Source: Homalodisca vitripennis (lineage: Eukaryota > Arthropoda > Insecta > Hemiptera > Cicadellidae). From it: a stretch of DNA of 64,000 nucleotides. The stretch is taken from the NCBI RefSeq assembly GCF_021130785.1, contig NC_060210.1:180842501-180906500 (forward strand), written 5' to 3'. The notes beneath the pieces were generated by a model that was given only the letters and a program-made list of their open reading frames with translations, was not told where the DNA came from and searched no databases. The translations under genes were made by a program, and so were the position numbers. Positions within the stretch are counted from its first letter, which is position 1. Each line of letters begins with the position of its first letter. Of the stretch, positions 25,138-38,419 are shown piece by piece.

Positions 25138-25937
25138 TGATTCTAGGCTAAAAATAGAGAGTAACTTTTTTCCAATTTCCACTTAGTTTCGCCGCTAGCC
25201 GCCATTTAGTTTTTTTTTTTTTTTATTATTAACAAATTATTAGCTCTAACACTAGTAAAGCTACAGAAACTTAATTTGGCACATACTCGTATGTTTAAAT
25301 AGTTAAAAGGAAAACAACAAACAATAATTGTATTATTTTCTTTAATATTCACAAATCTGTTGAAAATGTTTAAAATCAAATTTAAAACAACCAATGTAGT
25401 TAAAAAATATTTACGAGGTACCAACTATTTGAAAAATATTATTACAATTCCAACGGTACTTATTTCAACAACATCCGTCAATGCATAAGCGAGCTCGCCC
25501 ACTTTAAACATATTCTTGTAGAAGCCAACAAATAACTGATAACTCTCAACTATGACATGTTTGGCGCTCCCGGCTTGTGCAAGCATATATTTAAAGTGGT
25601 CGTGCTGCTTATGCATTGATAGATTCCGTTGAAACTAGTACCGTTAGATTTCCAATAAAATTTTCCAAATATTAAATTTTTTATAACTATACTGGTTTTT
25701 TGTTATTTAACTTCAACAATCTTCAACAGACGCCATTTTGTTAATATCAAAGAAAATAACACTTATTTCATTTCATCTTACCTATTCAAAACTATGAGCT
25801 AATTTTTTTTCTTTTGCTTTACTATTTTTTAAGATAGTAATTGTTTTGTAAAAAAATACAAAATGGTGGATAGCTACCAGGGCTTTAACAAAGTGGAAAT
25901 TGGAAAAAATGTTATTCTTCATTTTTAGCTTAGAATC
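25138..25937. mobile_element. Foldback element of about 800 bp
   Basis: The left end TGATTCTAGGCTAAAAATAG ... and right end ... CATTTTTAGCTTAGAATCA are inverted, and the inversion continues through the TTCCAATTTCCACTT segment. An inner pair is also inverted: the block with AACGGTACTTATTTCAAC and AATGCATAAGC (about 25453-25516) matches the complement of the block near 25568-25655. No coding sequence is seen. The target duplication is unclear. Confidence 0.65.
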
Positions 25938-26021
25938 ACACAAAATATTTGAATAAAAAAATATATACAGAGTTTAACAAAAAGGTTGGGCTAGCAATGT
26001 ATTTTCAAATTCTGTGTATAA

Positions 26022-26100
26022 TTCTAAGCTAAAAATGAAGAATAACTTTTTTTCCAATTTCCACTTTGTTTAGCCGCTAGCCGCCATTTTGTATTTTTTC
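26022..26100. repeat. Extra single arm of the 25.1-kb foldback element
   Basis: TTCTAAGCTAAAAATGAAGA followed by TTTCCAATTTCCACTTTG and CCGCTAGCCGCCATTTTGTA repeats the left arm of the adjacent foldback element in the same orientation. It could belong to a second, truncated copy. Confidence 0.7.
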
Positions 26101-26554
26101 ACCCTATTCAGTGGAGCCTGAAAATGCATGAAAATACATAGCTTCAAGAATTATGATAATTTTGAAACAATGTACCAATTCCAGCTCTAAATGTTCTAAA
26201 ATATTAACAATATTTTTCTGTTTATAAAGAAACAAACGCATAGTGTCATTGTTAATGTATTTTTAACTGTAGATTGTTATCAAATATTTCGTATATTAAG
26301 TCGACATTCCAAGTGTTTAATTCAGTAGCTTTAACGAATTTAATAGACCTAGTGCGTTTGGGTTTGGTACAGCAACTGTAAATATACCGTCCCACATTGC
26401 CTAACCAAACCAATTTCGAGTACCATTCATGTAAAGATTCACAATATTGTTCATCAAGTAAATTTAGAGAAACTTATTAGTCTCAATTAGCCATTTCTAC
26501 CATCTACAATAAAAATTGTATAATACTACTAGTATTTGTATACCAATACAAAAC

Positions 26555-26596
<42 letters not shown>
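26555..26596. repeat. (AT)n microsatellite
   Basis: An uninterrupted TA run of about 42 bp. Confidence 0.9.
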
Positions 26597-26599
<3 letters not shown>

Positions 26600-27678
26600 G
26601 AAAATACAAAAATATGCGACACTGCGAGGCACTTTGCATTCTGTAACTATCCAGCTGTTAAATATTACCTATATTTACAGTAAATAAATTTTCTTTCAAT
26701 TACTTTGGAGAGTATGTGTGGATGTAAATTTATCGGAACACGTTACATAACTATAAGTGGTACAATGTTCAGTTGGGATAGTATATTGTTAATGTTTGAA
26801 ACTTTTTAACAATAGCCTTATAAGATAGCATGAATTTTTGAAGGCAGGAAAAATGTGTATGATAAATTTTATGAGAGTTGTGCGCATTTAAAATCTAATT
26901 AAAGAGAGTCTCATAATCAGGCAAAAAGTATAAACTATAAAAGATATAAGGATGTGAGTATGTTAAAGTACGCATATAATAGGTGACGAGAGGGCGGTGT
27001 TATAGCGTCGACTCGGATTAGTGACGAAAAATATTTTCTACGTTTTTAGTAAAAGTATAAACGTCGTCATTTATTTAACATAAAAACTTGTTTTGCAGTA
27101 TTTAATAATATTACTGAGGAATGTATTTTTTCGGAATAGCGTCGAAATATGCAGGATCGGATTAGTGTCAAAAGTACACTCTGGAGACCACACAATTGAC
27201 CTAGCCTTGGCGTAAATCATTTTGCAGGCGTTAACATGGCTCTCATCCAGATGAAATTTTTATGTTAAAAGTGTAGCTGTAACTTAAACTTGTAGGGTAC
27301 ATAAATATATCATCAAATTATAACTGTAATTTATGGTTATTTTATTATGTCAAATAACTAATCTATACAAATATTGCGTAGAGCGTTTCTTTTAATCAAC
27401 TATTATTCACAATTATAATTTGTTGTAATGTACAATTAGTGTATTAGATATTTCTTTGGTTTTATCGAAAATTTACCATAAAATATAAACCAGAGTTCCT
27501 TTATTTAAACAGAGAGAATTTTGTATTGCAACAATATCCTCCGAGCAAATTAATGCTTCTGAACCCGAATATTTGTGTTGACGTTAATAAGTAACATCGA
27601 ATACCATAAGAGAAACAGTAGATAAAGTTATATTATGGTTAATCTGTTACTGTTATCATCACACTATCCATATACAAC

Positions 27679-27748
27679 GTTTGTACTCATAAATTTGGTG
27701 AAATTTATGAGTACAAACAATCGTGAAAATCGGTGGATTTTCACGATT
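27679..27748. other. Two back-to-back perfect hairpins with identical GGTG loops
   Basis: Hairpin 1 has an 18-bp perfect stem (27679-27696 with 27701-27718). Hairpin 2 follows with no gap and has a 13-bp perfect stem (27719-27731 with 27736-27748). Both loops are GGTG. The structures were checked base by base. Confidence 0.95.
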
Positions 27749-29395
27749 TTTCTACTACCAACGCGAGTGTTGTTTTTAAACTTACATATCTAAAACCTGA
27801 CAATGTTATCCAATGTCTCTGACGCAAGAGTTTAAGATGTAGTGTTAAATAGCTTGGGTGTTGGTGCTTTGTTAGTGGAATCTGGCAATCTGTCAGAACA
27901 TATTTGCCTGCTAGATTAACTGTTCATAAAAACTGTTCTGTATCTAATGTTTCAGTAATTGTCTCAATATGTAGTCTCACTCCATGTACGTTATGAACCC
28001 TTCACAAGACACATTTTAAAACATGAGGAATATAAGTAACGAATACATACTTATTTATAAAATTTAGAATTTGTTATTTGTTTTCACGCGTAAACTATTT
28101 ACACCGATTATACTGAAATGTTACATGGAAATTCTTACGGTTCCTCCTGTTCTTATTTATAAAATCCTTAAGGGCTACGCTTCACTGGTCTTTAAAGTAG
28201 CGAAAGTCCCTACTTGATCTCTAAAGTTGTGAAATATTAATTAGAATAGCATGTTTAATGTAATAAACTGTTCTGTATACACAGTGTTTATTATTGTAAG
28301 GAGTGCTCATGTAATGATTGTTATACTTAACGTAGCTATCATTATCAGATGCGAGATTCCTCCGGATTGTTTATTCAAGGTTCTGGAAGTTTACTCAAGT
28401 CCAGACGTCGCGTCGAGTCTAGAACCCAGACCTCTGTTCTTAGATTACAGACCATCATATATTTATCTTAATACGGGAATATACAACGTATATATACTCA
28501 CAGTGTTTCATTAAGTACGACACACTACCATTCCTTGGTAAAAAATATTACCATTGGCATTTTAGAATGTTAGTGCTTTTTTATTTCTGTAACTGATTAA
28601 TAACAGGTATTATATTTTTAATCATCAAAATTTAATAGGTAATTTATAGATAGTTTAACAACCTTTTAAAGATTAACATCCATAAGTAGTAATACCTGCG
28701 CCATCGCAGAAATTTCGTATGTTTTGCACGTGTATAAGCAATTTTGGTTCGTATGAATTATATTTCCAACACGAAAAAATGCCAAAAATAAATTTAATGA
28801 ATTAATTTATTTATTTTATTGCATGAATGAATGCTAGAAAATGGTCTTATGAATGTGTGGTTAAGTTTGCCTTTTTGCCACGATAAAGATAATGTTAAAA
28901 AGGGTATATATTTGTGTCATTGTAATTTACTCTGGTCTTGGTGTGTTTTGTCCCGTAATTTATTTTGGCTAATTTCCCCTGATCAAGAAAATATATACAT
29001 AAACAGGTCAAAGAAGCTGCATCTATCAAACTACAACTAAGCTGAAGAAAAGTTTGAAACAAGTAGTGTCGTTACTATCAATCTCGCTTTGTACTTTCAA
29101 GACTTTAAATTTAAACAATCTGAAAACAGTGGTTAAACTAATTAAACATATGATTGTACAGTCATAAAACAAATTTTACACAGAACATTAGATGATATTT
29201 AAAAGGTCTTTTCGATTAGTAATGTTTGTTTGATGCAATGCCACTTTAGAGACATACTGGGGGTTAGCTCGAAGGGATTTTTAAAATAAGAAATGCCTGC
29301 TTATATGCTAACCAGGGATCTTAATTATGCCTACGTAAAAGATCAGTACAATCGGTCCTGTAGTTTTGTATACGTAACACATACACATTAATTAA

Positions 29396-29414
29396 ACACA
29401 CACACACACACACC
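29396..29414. repeat. Short (CA)n tract
   Basis: ACACACAC run of about 19 bp. Confidence 0.7.
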
Positions 29415-32138
29415 TCTTAGAGTCTTATATAATAATATATATTATGTTTTTGCCATATTAGTTGATAGTTTAAATAAGTATGTATAAGTATGATAAAGTC
29501 CGTCTTTAACCTTCTACAGGCGTCTTAGTTAAGTACATTTTGATTTCTTACGCATCTCGAAATAATTATTATCAATCCTTAATAATAACTTTATTAGTTT
29601 GACATACCCAGGAGTTTAGCCCTAAGTTACTGGTTTAGCCGGAATCTCACTAAAAATCGTTAATGACAAATAGAAATTACAATATTAATTCAGGTGTCCG
29701 AAGAAATTGGGTTAAATTTACTGTGATTAAACCTTGCATATTCATTTCACCTACATATTTTATGCTTTTAAAAATTACGTGTAACCAAGATATCCATACG
29801 TATCTACACTAGTATCGAATAGTGATGATGTTAAACGTTAAATATGTGACGATGAATGCTGGAAAGATTGATGAGTGGAGAGGTGAAGGTAGCGGTTATG
29901 ATTGATCGCTCTTCACGCACTTAACAAGCAATCCGATATTTCCTGAGATCCGCTCCCCTAGCGCCCAGATCCATTATCATCACTATAAGTACAGATAGAG
30001 AGATATGGTGTGGATGTGAGCACCACTTCTATATCGGTTGTGAAGTATCGACATTTATAAAAATAATCAAGGGTTTCCTTCTGTTTATTAAAATTACATC
30101 CGTGTACAAATGTACACAGAAAGTGGTATGTGATTGTAACCTGACATATATTACTCTTATTATTATTATCCATGATTATAGCCCATCAGCTGTAGATAAT
30201 TATTAAGACTAAATTACTTACGTACCGTCGCTATGCTTAATATACGTTTGTTCAGGACATGGTTCGATATCAATTTGTTTTATATGAGGATATCAGTTTG
30301 TTCGTCATATGAGGATGTTGTTTAACCAGAAAGCATCATAATGTGAATTAAAGTATAGCACAACACAGTCAATAAATATTACGGCACGAAATACATAATT
30401 TAATAAATAGTGACAGACTTGTCAACCGACACAGCGCGGCGTGGTCCAGGGCTGACTGACTGTTGTGTCCTCGTTCCGGCTTATCATCCTTATCAGATTG
30501 GACAGAGAGACATGTAGCCTACTGTAGTCATCAACGGAGAGGGTAAAGTTGGAGTAAAAGCTCAATTGTAATTCATTCAACATTGAATGTTGCGTGCCAT
30601 TGCATTTTAATACTATTTGTTTTTTTACTATTATTATTATTATTCTAAAACATCCATCTTCCATTTTCTTTCCTTATTAAAATATTTCCAAGCTGTCATT
30701 TACGTTACCAATCAAATAATTTTGGTCCATCAGTCGCTGCCCAAAAACAGATTTTTGTTTGCTTTAGCCTTGGGTCGGTGTTTCTAAAAACTAGTTTTTA
30801 AACCGCCATCGCCGTCCCTTTTGACCAATGTAGAGGTAATAGCATATTTTACATTGTATATACCAGTTTTTAATTTTTTTTTATTAGGATTCAATGGCCT
30901 AAGCATGTTTAACACGGTTTTGTGTGTTATAATTTAGATCGTAATTCCCCATTATATTCCTCATAGATGTTTTATTTTATGGTTAAATTCTACACAAACA
31001 TAATTAGTGGTATTTTCTTGAAACAATATTGCAATAGTTGTCATTAGCTCTGTTCAAAAAATAATGAATATTAATTGAATTTGATTGTTTGCAAATGGCA
31101 AAACATGTCTCTTTAATAATTTTTGGAAAGTTAGTTTGTGAATCTCTCTGCGACTCAAGTCAAGTGTATCAAATTAAATACCAAGAATAAAAAAGTTATC
31201 AAAACCTAAAGAAGAAATAGGGTCTTCCTATTAATCAATTATAAGAAATTTCAAAATTTACCGCCATGTTCAAAAATTAAGATATAATTGTAAAATTTTA
31301 ACTGCATAATTGCAAAGAGAATAAAAACTAAGTTCTAAAATTTTGCTGTAAAATTAATATTTTTTAGATCCCAATGGTGGCCTGCTTGAATTGATCACCC
31401 AGTATATTTTTGTATATATGGGCTTAAGCAATCAAACGTGGGCTTGTAAACATAATAACTGTCGAAATTTGTATTGATTTATATTCAATTTGGCTACTTC
31501 AAGCCATGACATAACTTACACACGGAATGGAAAATGTTTACCAATGAACTGACCAATGAAACATTTTAAGATACGCATGTTCGAATCCATGCAACCAAAA
31601 GTTATTAATATTTTAAAAACTTGAACCAATTTCAAGCAACTCGTATAATTTCTCACTTTTAAACAATTCTTAAACTTTCAAGATTTTCCTTGAAATTTGG
31701 AAAAGGGGATATATTTCAGTTATTATACACCTGAATACATATTTAATAAATGTGTTATATTAAATAATCTCAGGTTTTTTACGTTAATCATTTTTTTCAA
31801 TCGTTTACAAACAATAGTTTGTAACTGAAGACAGTTTTTTATGATGATAGACTTTCTCAACTTAAAAAGTATACGTGCTTATATCCCATTAAGGCCGACA
31901 TGAGATTAGTGTTTTAGAAAATAACCTTCGAATTTAATTTTTTATCTTCTATTTATATTCTGAGCCGTTAGCAGGCACACAGAAAATCCTACCGTGCTTC
32001 CGACTGTGTAGAAAGTTATAGTTTGTTCGAAGGTACCCAGTGTTTAGGCATAACACAATTTGAATCGAAAAAAATATAACCATTCATTTACTTTTGACTT
32101 TGGCTTGAGGGTTTTACCGTACGAACGACATTGACTAG

Positions 32139-32690
32139 TAGCATTTTATATCGAGGTCATTTTTGTTTTTACAATCTGGGTGGTTCGGTAAAACATTATA
32201 GTTTTGGGTAAAAAATACCAGTAAAATAGATTGCGAAATTGTATTGTCACCCAAACTGCTGTCACATTGCTCAAGTAACTCCTCGCCGTTGGTCAGAAAG
32301 ATTTTTGTTTTGAACACACCTTCCTCGTGACTGAGTCTTCGGTCAGAATAAAGGGAACAGTTTCTCTATTCAAATTAAATTCAGTCGCTATATTTTTCAC
32401 TGTCAGCAATCGATCAGATCGCACTAAATCTCTCACCTTTTATTTATTATCCTCTGTTCGTGGTGTTGTTGACCTCGAATCCTAATGTTCGTCTTCAACG
32501 TTTGTCCGATAAACAGTTTGTGTCACTAAAGATTCTTTCCTTATGACATACATTGAATTCGAAAAGGATGCTGAAGCTAAATATAATCTTAGTAGTCTTA
32601 CCAAATTCGACAAAAACTTCTTTACGGCTGATTTAGACGTGAAATTTAAGTCTTGTTATCTTTGGTTTCTGTTCCACCATTATGCCTGTG
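32139..32690 (-). pseudogene. Relic of a mariner transposase (N-terminal region)
   Basis: Read on the minus strand from about 32690, the sequence starts M-V-E-Q-K-P-K-I and continues through V-E-D-E-H, T-P-R-T-E-D-N, K-V-R-D-L-V-R-S-D-R and L-N-R-E-T-V. These are consecutive blocks of the helix-turn-helix half of mariner transposases related to the one fused in SETMAR. Several stops and a frameshift near 32300-32340 break the frame, and no catalytic DDE half follows. Element ends were not identified. The plus-strand frame at 32543-32818 is a shadow of this relic. Confidence 0.72.
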
Positions 32691-32699
32691 TTGTCGTTG

Positions 32700-34174
32700 C
32701 GATGAGGAAATCTTTAGCAACAGAGATGCGGTGCGTCCATGAAGATCAATCAAGGTTTTGGGAATGGAAGACCAAAAACAATGAAAATGGAACGTTAAGC
32801 TGGACTATTTCAGTCTAGGAGTAATTAGGAGAAACGTTTCTGATTTTTACCTAAAGAAAACGAACCCTACGATTGCAAAACAAACTAATTCAGACCATGA
32901 ATAGATTTTCTACAGTGTTAAAAAAGTACTCTCATTGCTATTGAACACAAATTGATTTTGTCTTTAAAGAAACTAAATAAAACCCTACCTTGATGGAGTA
33001 GACTAATATCGCTTTTTCGAGGCACCGATATTTTAGGAAAATTAAAAATATCCGATGATAAGAAGCAACAATTTTTACAGATGAAATTTATCGTTATATA
33101 TTTGTCTAAAATGTATGGTGCAAACGCATAAATAAACAAGATTCCCGTTATTGTAGTTTCACTAGTTAGTTGTGGTTCGCTTTCAAACTTGGGTATTTAA
33201 AAATGTTGATCCAAGGGATGAATAGGGGAAAATCATTCTCACTCAGTTGACGTGACATTGCCTTCAAACTACGTTCAATAAAATTTGGATGTTGGATAGA
33301 TGAATGGCAAACATTAGTCGTCATATTTATTTTGGTCTATACTTAACTTTCTACACACTAAGTGTCATTCATTCGTTTAAAATAATTTATTCGTGTAGAA
33401 TTTTTGTTGAATTGGGCTAAAATATTATTAAATCCTTCGATCGATATTCGGCAGTTTTTTTTACTATTGCAATTTTTTAAATTTCATGAAAGAAAGTGTA
33501 AGATTGTATTAGTACTGGTTCAGAAAGTCTAATCAATTATATTTATGAATTGTGATAATTTTATTTATAATAAAAGATAAGTATATACTATAAACACGCT
33601 TAACTCTATATGTCACACATACAGTTGATTGTTCATGCGTTCGTAATGGTACCGATCCAGGCCAACTCGTAAATCAAACACAAACTAATTATTCTGTATT
33701 ACTTTGTTGTACTAAAATCATAATGTTGGTAGTATTTCAGTAGTAACAGAACAATGTTGTATATCGTTTCCACACAGCTCGCAGATTAATACCAAGCAAT
33801 GGAACAACTTCAATGGAAATCTTGTTTGGAAAAGAGATCACTCTTGTGGACTGACAGTAATTGCACAAATACAAGCACACAAACTCTGAACCCATATCTC
33901 AAAGGAAGCCATCACTTTATACCATCTTCCAATATTGCAATGTTTCATTTATCTCCTGTTGGCATCATAACGTTGCAGTTACTCCACCAATTTCTGATTT
34001 CTATCAGAAACTGCAATCTTCTTCATTCAATGCTAAGGCAATCAACACGATGAGTATCTACCTCAATAGCTATCAATTTTAGTTGAATAAATATCGATAT
34101 GTTTATTAGATGAAACTTTGTATACAATTTGTCATCACATCAAGATATAACTATCTCATTTTAACCTCGTATAC

Positions 34175-34219
<45 letters not shown>

Positions 34220-35735
34220 CTTGAAACTTTGTATAATGCTTTGTACGAATTCTGAATATATGACATGAAGGTTCTATAATATTGCATTTCCCTCCTCAAT
34301 AACAATTTTCCTTAGCGTTCAGCGAAGCTTATCACTTATGGAGTCTGCTAAATTGTTCATTTATATCATTGTATATCTGTCTGGAGACTGGTGAAATTCT
34401 TTGCTGCATATTTATCTACTTGTCATCAGGATATTTTGAGAACGATATAAATAATAGATTTGAAGGTTCAATGAAACTTTAGGGAAGTGTATTACGTGAT
34501 CTGTTTAACTCGTGGTCTGACGACAGTTATCCAGTTTTATATTAAAAAACAATATATTTTACCACTAAAGAATGAGTAGTGATAACGTCCGAGGGAATAT
34601 TCGTGTAAATGTGATAATTAGTAAAATGTGTACTTTATTTTTTCAAATTGAATTGATATTTCGTATTGACATGATTGAATTTCTCTGCCTTTGTGTTGAA
34701 TCTATTATTTCCTATAGTTCATTAATCTTAATCTATTCCGTGTAAAATGGTGTGTGAACCGTGTTAAATTAATCACACTTGAATAATTCATTTATTGTAT
34801 CATTTGCATCGTTGAATTCAATTATAATACTCTTTTTTCTTTGACAGCCATTTGTTTCGACATAGACGATAGAGGACGAATATGAGGTATATGAGGATTT
34901 ATTCATAAGGGAGTGGACCCTCTGCATATAGTGTGTTATAATAATTTAAAATCATATATGCACAAAGCTGGAAGCTTAAGCTATGTCAAAATTTACAGGT
35001 ATATTTATTTATCCAGCCTGAATAACCAACTGCTGACTGAGAACCAACTTGCTTTTACTAATGTTCCTCGGACCGCACCTCTAGTAGTGGAGTGTAATCT
35101 GCTACTTGTACAAGAGGTTAAGAACGTTTTACATTCTTCTCATATTAACTATATAACTGTAAACTTAATTATACGAATTCTTTATCTCGAAGTACTACTC
35201 TAGAAATCTTGCACAGAAATACAACGTAATATGACACCTTTCTTTAAAGAACCTAAGTTAACACCCCTAACCCTTAGACAACAGGTAGGGTTTTTCCCTT
35301 TACTTTGCAGTGTTCATAATTTTAAGTATTAAATCATTCACAAGAAAATATTTTGAATAATTCATTAATAATTATTTATTTATTTTATGACGAAAACTCT
35401 ATGCCTCATTAAATCATGCAATTTTAAGGATTTAAGTTAAATATGTACACTCAGGACTTGTGAACCCAACATGGATTTCTAAAATTACAAATTGTATTTT
35501 TGTTGGTTATAAAGTTGGCACCAACAATATGGCCCCCATCAAGAGGACAGTAATAGAACTCAAGGAAGAAAGGGTGAACCGCATTACCAAACAAAGGAGC
35601 AATCTTCTTCTTCAGCGTGTGTCTTTCTTCTTTTCTTCTTCTGGTCGTTCACTTTTTTTCTATTTAACACTTTTGAGGGAAACGAATCATCTGCTTGAAC
35701 GAGACCTGTTTTCCGGATCGTTAAGCAATATCAAT
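32700..35735. other. AT-rich DNA with one slightly GC-rich patch
   Basis: No supportable gene. At 33780-34081 a patch of higher GC follows a possible acceptor (TTTCCACACAG). It has overlapping plus-strand frames of 84 and 73 codons, but neither resembles a known protein and stops interrupt the start of the longer-reaching frame, so at most it is a decayed exon. The frames at 34913-35203 and 35460-35753 are also unsupported. Confidence 0.4.
34177..34218. repeat. (AT)n microsatellite
   Basis: An uninterrupted TA run of about 40 bp. Confidence 0.9.
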
Positions 35736-36286
35736 ACAAGAACAACACTTTAAGGTTGATCACACTTTATTTGGTTTTGTGGAGAAAATTCTATGGTTTC
35801 CTAGTTTAGAACATTTAAAATTAAAGTATTTCAAAACATTCGTTTGTTAAATTACAATATTTTAAATCAAGGCATCAGCAAAAACGACTGTTATATTGAT
35901 GACTGCTAGTAAGATAGCCAATTTGTATTGTATAAACATACAACCTGGTTTACCTTGAAATTAATAAAGGAATTTTCCTGAGAAAGATATCGATCGTAGA
36001 CCACTAATTTTTTTACAAGAACAACACTTTAAGGTTGATCGCACTTTATTTGGTTTTGTGGAGAAAATTCTATGGTTTCCTAGTTTAGAACATCTAACAT
36101 TAAAGTATTTCAAAGCATTCGTCTGTTAAATTACAATATTTTAAAACAAGGCATCAGCAAAAACGACTGTTATATTGATGACTGCTAGTACGATAGCCAA
36201 TTTGTATTGTATAAATACACAACCTGGTTTACCTTGAAATTAATAAAGGAATTTTCCTGAGAAAGATATCGATCGTAGACCACTCA
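35736..36286. repeat. Tandem pair of a 279-bp repeat
   Basis: ACAAGAACAACACTTTAAGG starts at 35736 and again at 36015. The two copies stay nearly identical to ATCGATCGTAGACCACT. A diverged piece of the same repeat occurs at about 52990-53102, so it is a dispersed element that was also duplicated in tandem. Confidence 0.92.
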
Positions 36287-36359
36287 TTTTTGCACATATT
36301 ATATTTTTTGAATTCGCAACTCTGAACCAAACACGACACAACATAAATGTTAAATCAGT

Positions 36360-36490
36360 GTTAGTTAACCGTATGAAGACCGTTAGTTAACCGTATGAAG
36401 ACCGTTAGTTAACCGTGTGAAGACCGTTAGTTAACCGTATGAAGACCGTTAGTTAACCGTGTGCAGACCGTTAGTTAACCGTATGCAGAC
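36360..36490. repeat. 22-bp minisatellite, about 6 units
   Basis: The unit GTTAGTTAACCGTATGAAGACC repeats about six times, with variants GTGTGAAG and GTATGCAG. Each unit contains the palindrome GTTAAC. Confidence 0.93.
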
Positions 36491-37193
36491 TGGCTATAAT
36501 TGGGCTGAATGTGACACGACAGTCTTTTTATCTAGTTGTCTGACTGCGATATAAATGTTATTTCTCTGTCTAACAGTCGGTTTTAAGTGTGTCAGGCTAC
36601 AAAAATTACCTTAGAAAATATTATTGTTTCAAAAAATATTTAAGCCTTTAGATAACCACCCATTTTTACTTCCATCAATTTATTGCGGCTGGCATTATTT
36701 ACCTCGTTTTAGGAGAAATCTCTCTATTGATTAAAAGAACAGTTGGTGTGCAATTGCTTATTTTTATTGAACAAAAGTACAATCAGGAAATATGTTCATC
36801 TTGACTGTATGAAAATGTATTCATCTCATAAATATCTTATTTTTATACTTATTCAGAAATCGTTCTTGGTAATTATATAAGTGGTTTATATTGGTTTGTA
36901 ATATTAATTCTGAGGGTAGGTATAACATTAATTAGTACCGACAACAAGAACCTGACTAATAACAACGTTGCCTACAGGGGTAGTAAATGACACCTTGTTA
37001 ACTGATCTTGTCGCATGATGAAGAGCTCATTAACGCAATTCAGCTACAGTTCCCATTCAGGGTATCAAATGAGTTAGGGACATTCCTCTGCGAACACAAA
37101 CGTTGTCTAAGGATTGCTCTGAGAGTATACTAAGGATACTTTGTATTAACTACTCACGATGTTCACCTTGAAACATTAATCCTAAAGGCTCAC

Positions 37194-37494
37194 CTGTGTC
37201 AGTGATGGTTGTGGTGAACCTCCTCGCAGTCGGCTCCATCAGGATACCCCATGACAGCTGAAGACCGTGACACAGAAGGTGGACCAGCACAGACACAGTG
37301 ATCACGACCCACCCCCAGCCACCCTCCAGGTAATAGTGGCGATAAAGAGTGGTGGCCTTCCTGGAGTCTATCGTGGGGCATACCACTGCCGCCGGCACCA
37401 CTTCCTCCTTCTTGAGTGGTTCCAGTTGTGTGGAGGGGCGACCTTCCTCCAGCCGTACGACCACCACGGGCCACGTGTTACTGCGACTCAGCAT
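37194..37494 (-). CDS. First coding exon of a monocarboxylate-transporter-like (SLC16/MFS) protein
   Basis: The exon encodes the first 100 residues. An in-frame TGA lies four codons upstream of ATG 37494, so this start is well supported. About 50 polar residues precede E-G-G-W-G-W-V-V (57-64), the [D/E]G[G/S][W/F][G/A]W signature at the start of transmembrane helix 1 in SLC16 transporters. A hydrophobic helix follows (about 62-86), ending S-W-G-I-L-M. These proteins carry monocarboxylates or related solutes across membranes, often with protons; the substrate here cannot be told. The exon ends after ACACAG at a strong donor GTGAGC (phase 1). A possible acceptor, CTATCTGACAG, lies about 22 bp upstream of the ATG. 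The remaining exons should lie at lower coordinates on the minus strand, but I cannot find them in this window. Confidence 0.85.
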
Positions 37495-38289
37495 GTTACT
37501 CACTCAACACTCACTGTCAGATAGCTGTATCCGGTATGGAAATAACATACAGAGATGTATAGACAATCCGTACAAAATTAATGCTTTTTAAGAGTGCCGT
37601 TAAACTAAAACAAATAACACACATCTTCCTCTCTCCCTCTCCCCCCGTCAAAGAAATATGAATCTTCTTGAAACACAAAACTCGGATGTTTACAAAAGTA
37701 ACAAGCACTCTTCTCTTTAGTTTACAGTAAATCTGTTAAATACATTATTGGACCCATTGTTTCGACAGAACAATGGGTAATTCTCCTTTAATGCCTCAAT
37801 TTATATTCCGTAATTCAGTTCAAATACGGCTTAATTGATGCCTTTACAATTTTTTTAATTGCATTTGTAGACATTTTTCGCCTGTTTTTCTAGTTACATC
37901 CTCTTATGTATTTTATTTTAATTTTAATTATATTTATTAAGCGTATTAAAATAGAACAACTATTAAATGTCATAAATCATTACTTAATAGTAAATTAATT
38001 TACATATGAACTGAATCCATTAATTTTGAATAAAGATATAATAAATTACTGGATTTGTTTTTTTTTATTATTATTCAAGTGCTTGTCTCATTGTTTTAAT
38101 AATTTAGGTAACCCTAAACCTTCAGATCGGTTTTAAAGTATATTTGAAAACATATTATATTTATTTACATTACTGGTAATTTATAAATTATGTACGAGGT
38201 AAATTTATCGCGAATTGTTTTTTCCTCGTACACTTATTCTTCTCAATAAATGAACCAAAAAAGTGTGGAACAAACAAGTTGTCACTCAC

Positions 38290-38413
38290 GTCCGCACACG
38301 CGACGATGACCACGCACAGCACGGTGGACGCGACACCCCGTGATACTGAAACAGCTGAGCCAAGACAAGATGAGGAAGTTAGTGTCAACAATGGTCGCAG
38401 GGTGCGCGCGCAT
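38290..38413 (-). promoter_or_regulatory. CpG-rich possible 5' exon for the transporter gene
   Basis: A GC- and CpG-rich island stands out from the AT-rich flanks and ends, on the minus strand, at a consensus donor GGAC|GTGAGT (38290/38289). It is about 800 bp upstream of the transporter coding exon and on the same strand, so a 5' untranslated exon is the simplest reading. An ATG at 38413 opens 41 codons with a hydrophobic stretch (N-F-L-I-L-S-W-L) up to the donor. Splicing to the acceptor near 37515 would reach a stop before the transporter ATG, so it would act as an upstream frame. It could also belong to a separate secreted-protein gene. Confidence 0.35.
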
Positions 38414-38419
38414 ACATCT

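Larger units (their letters stand above)
26600..32130. other. AT-rich noncoding DNA
   Basis: No supportable gene. The frames at 28251-28514, 28831-29040, 29958-30173 and 30422-30664 match no family and have no clear splice sites. A modestly GC-rich patch at 30420-30560 is the only compositional anomaly. The twin hairpins at 27679-27748 are listed separately. Confidence 0.5.

Noticed and set aside
32543..32818. Plus-strand 91-codon gene
   Set aside because: It is the antisense shadow of a degenerate mariner transposase on the minus strand.
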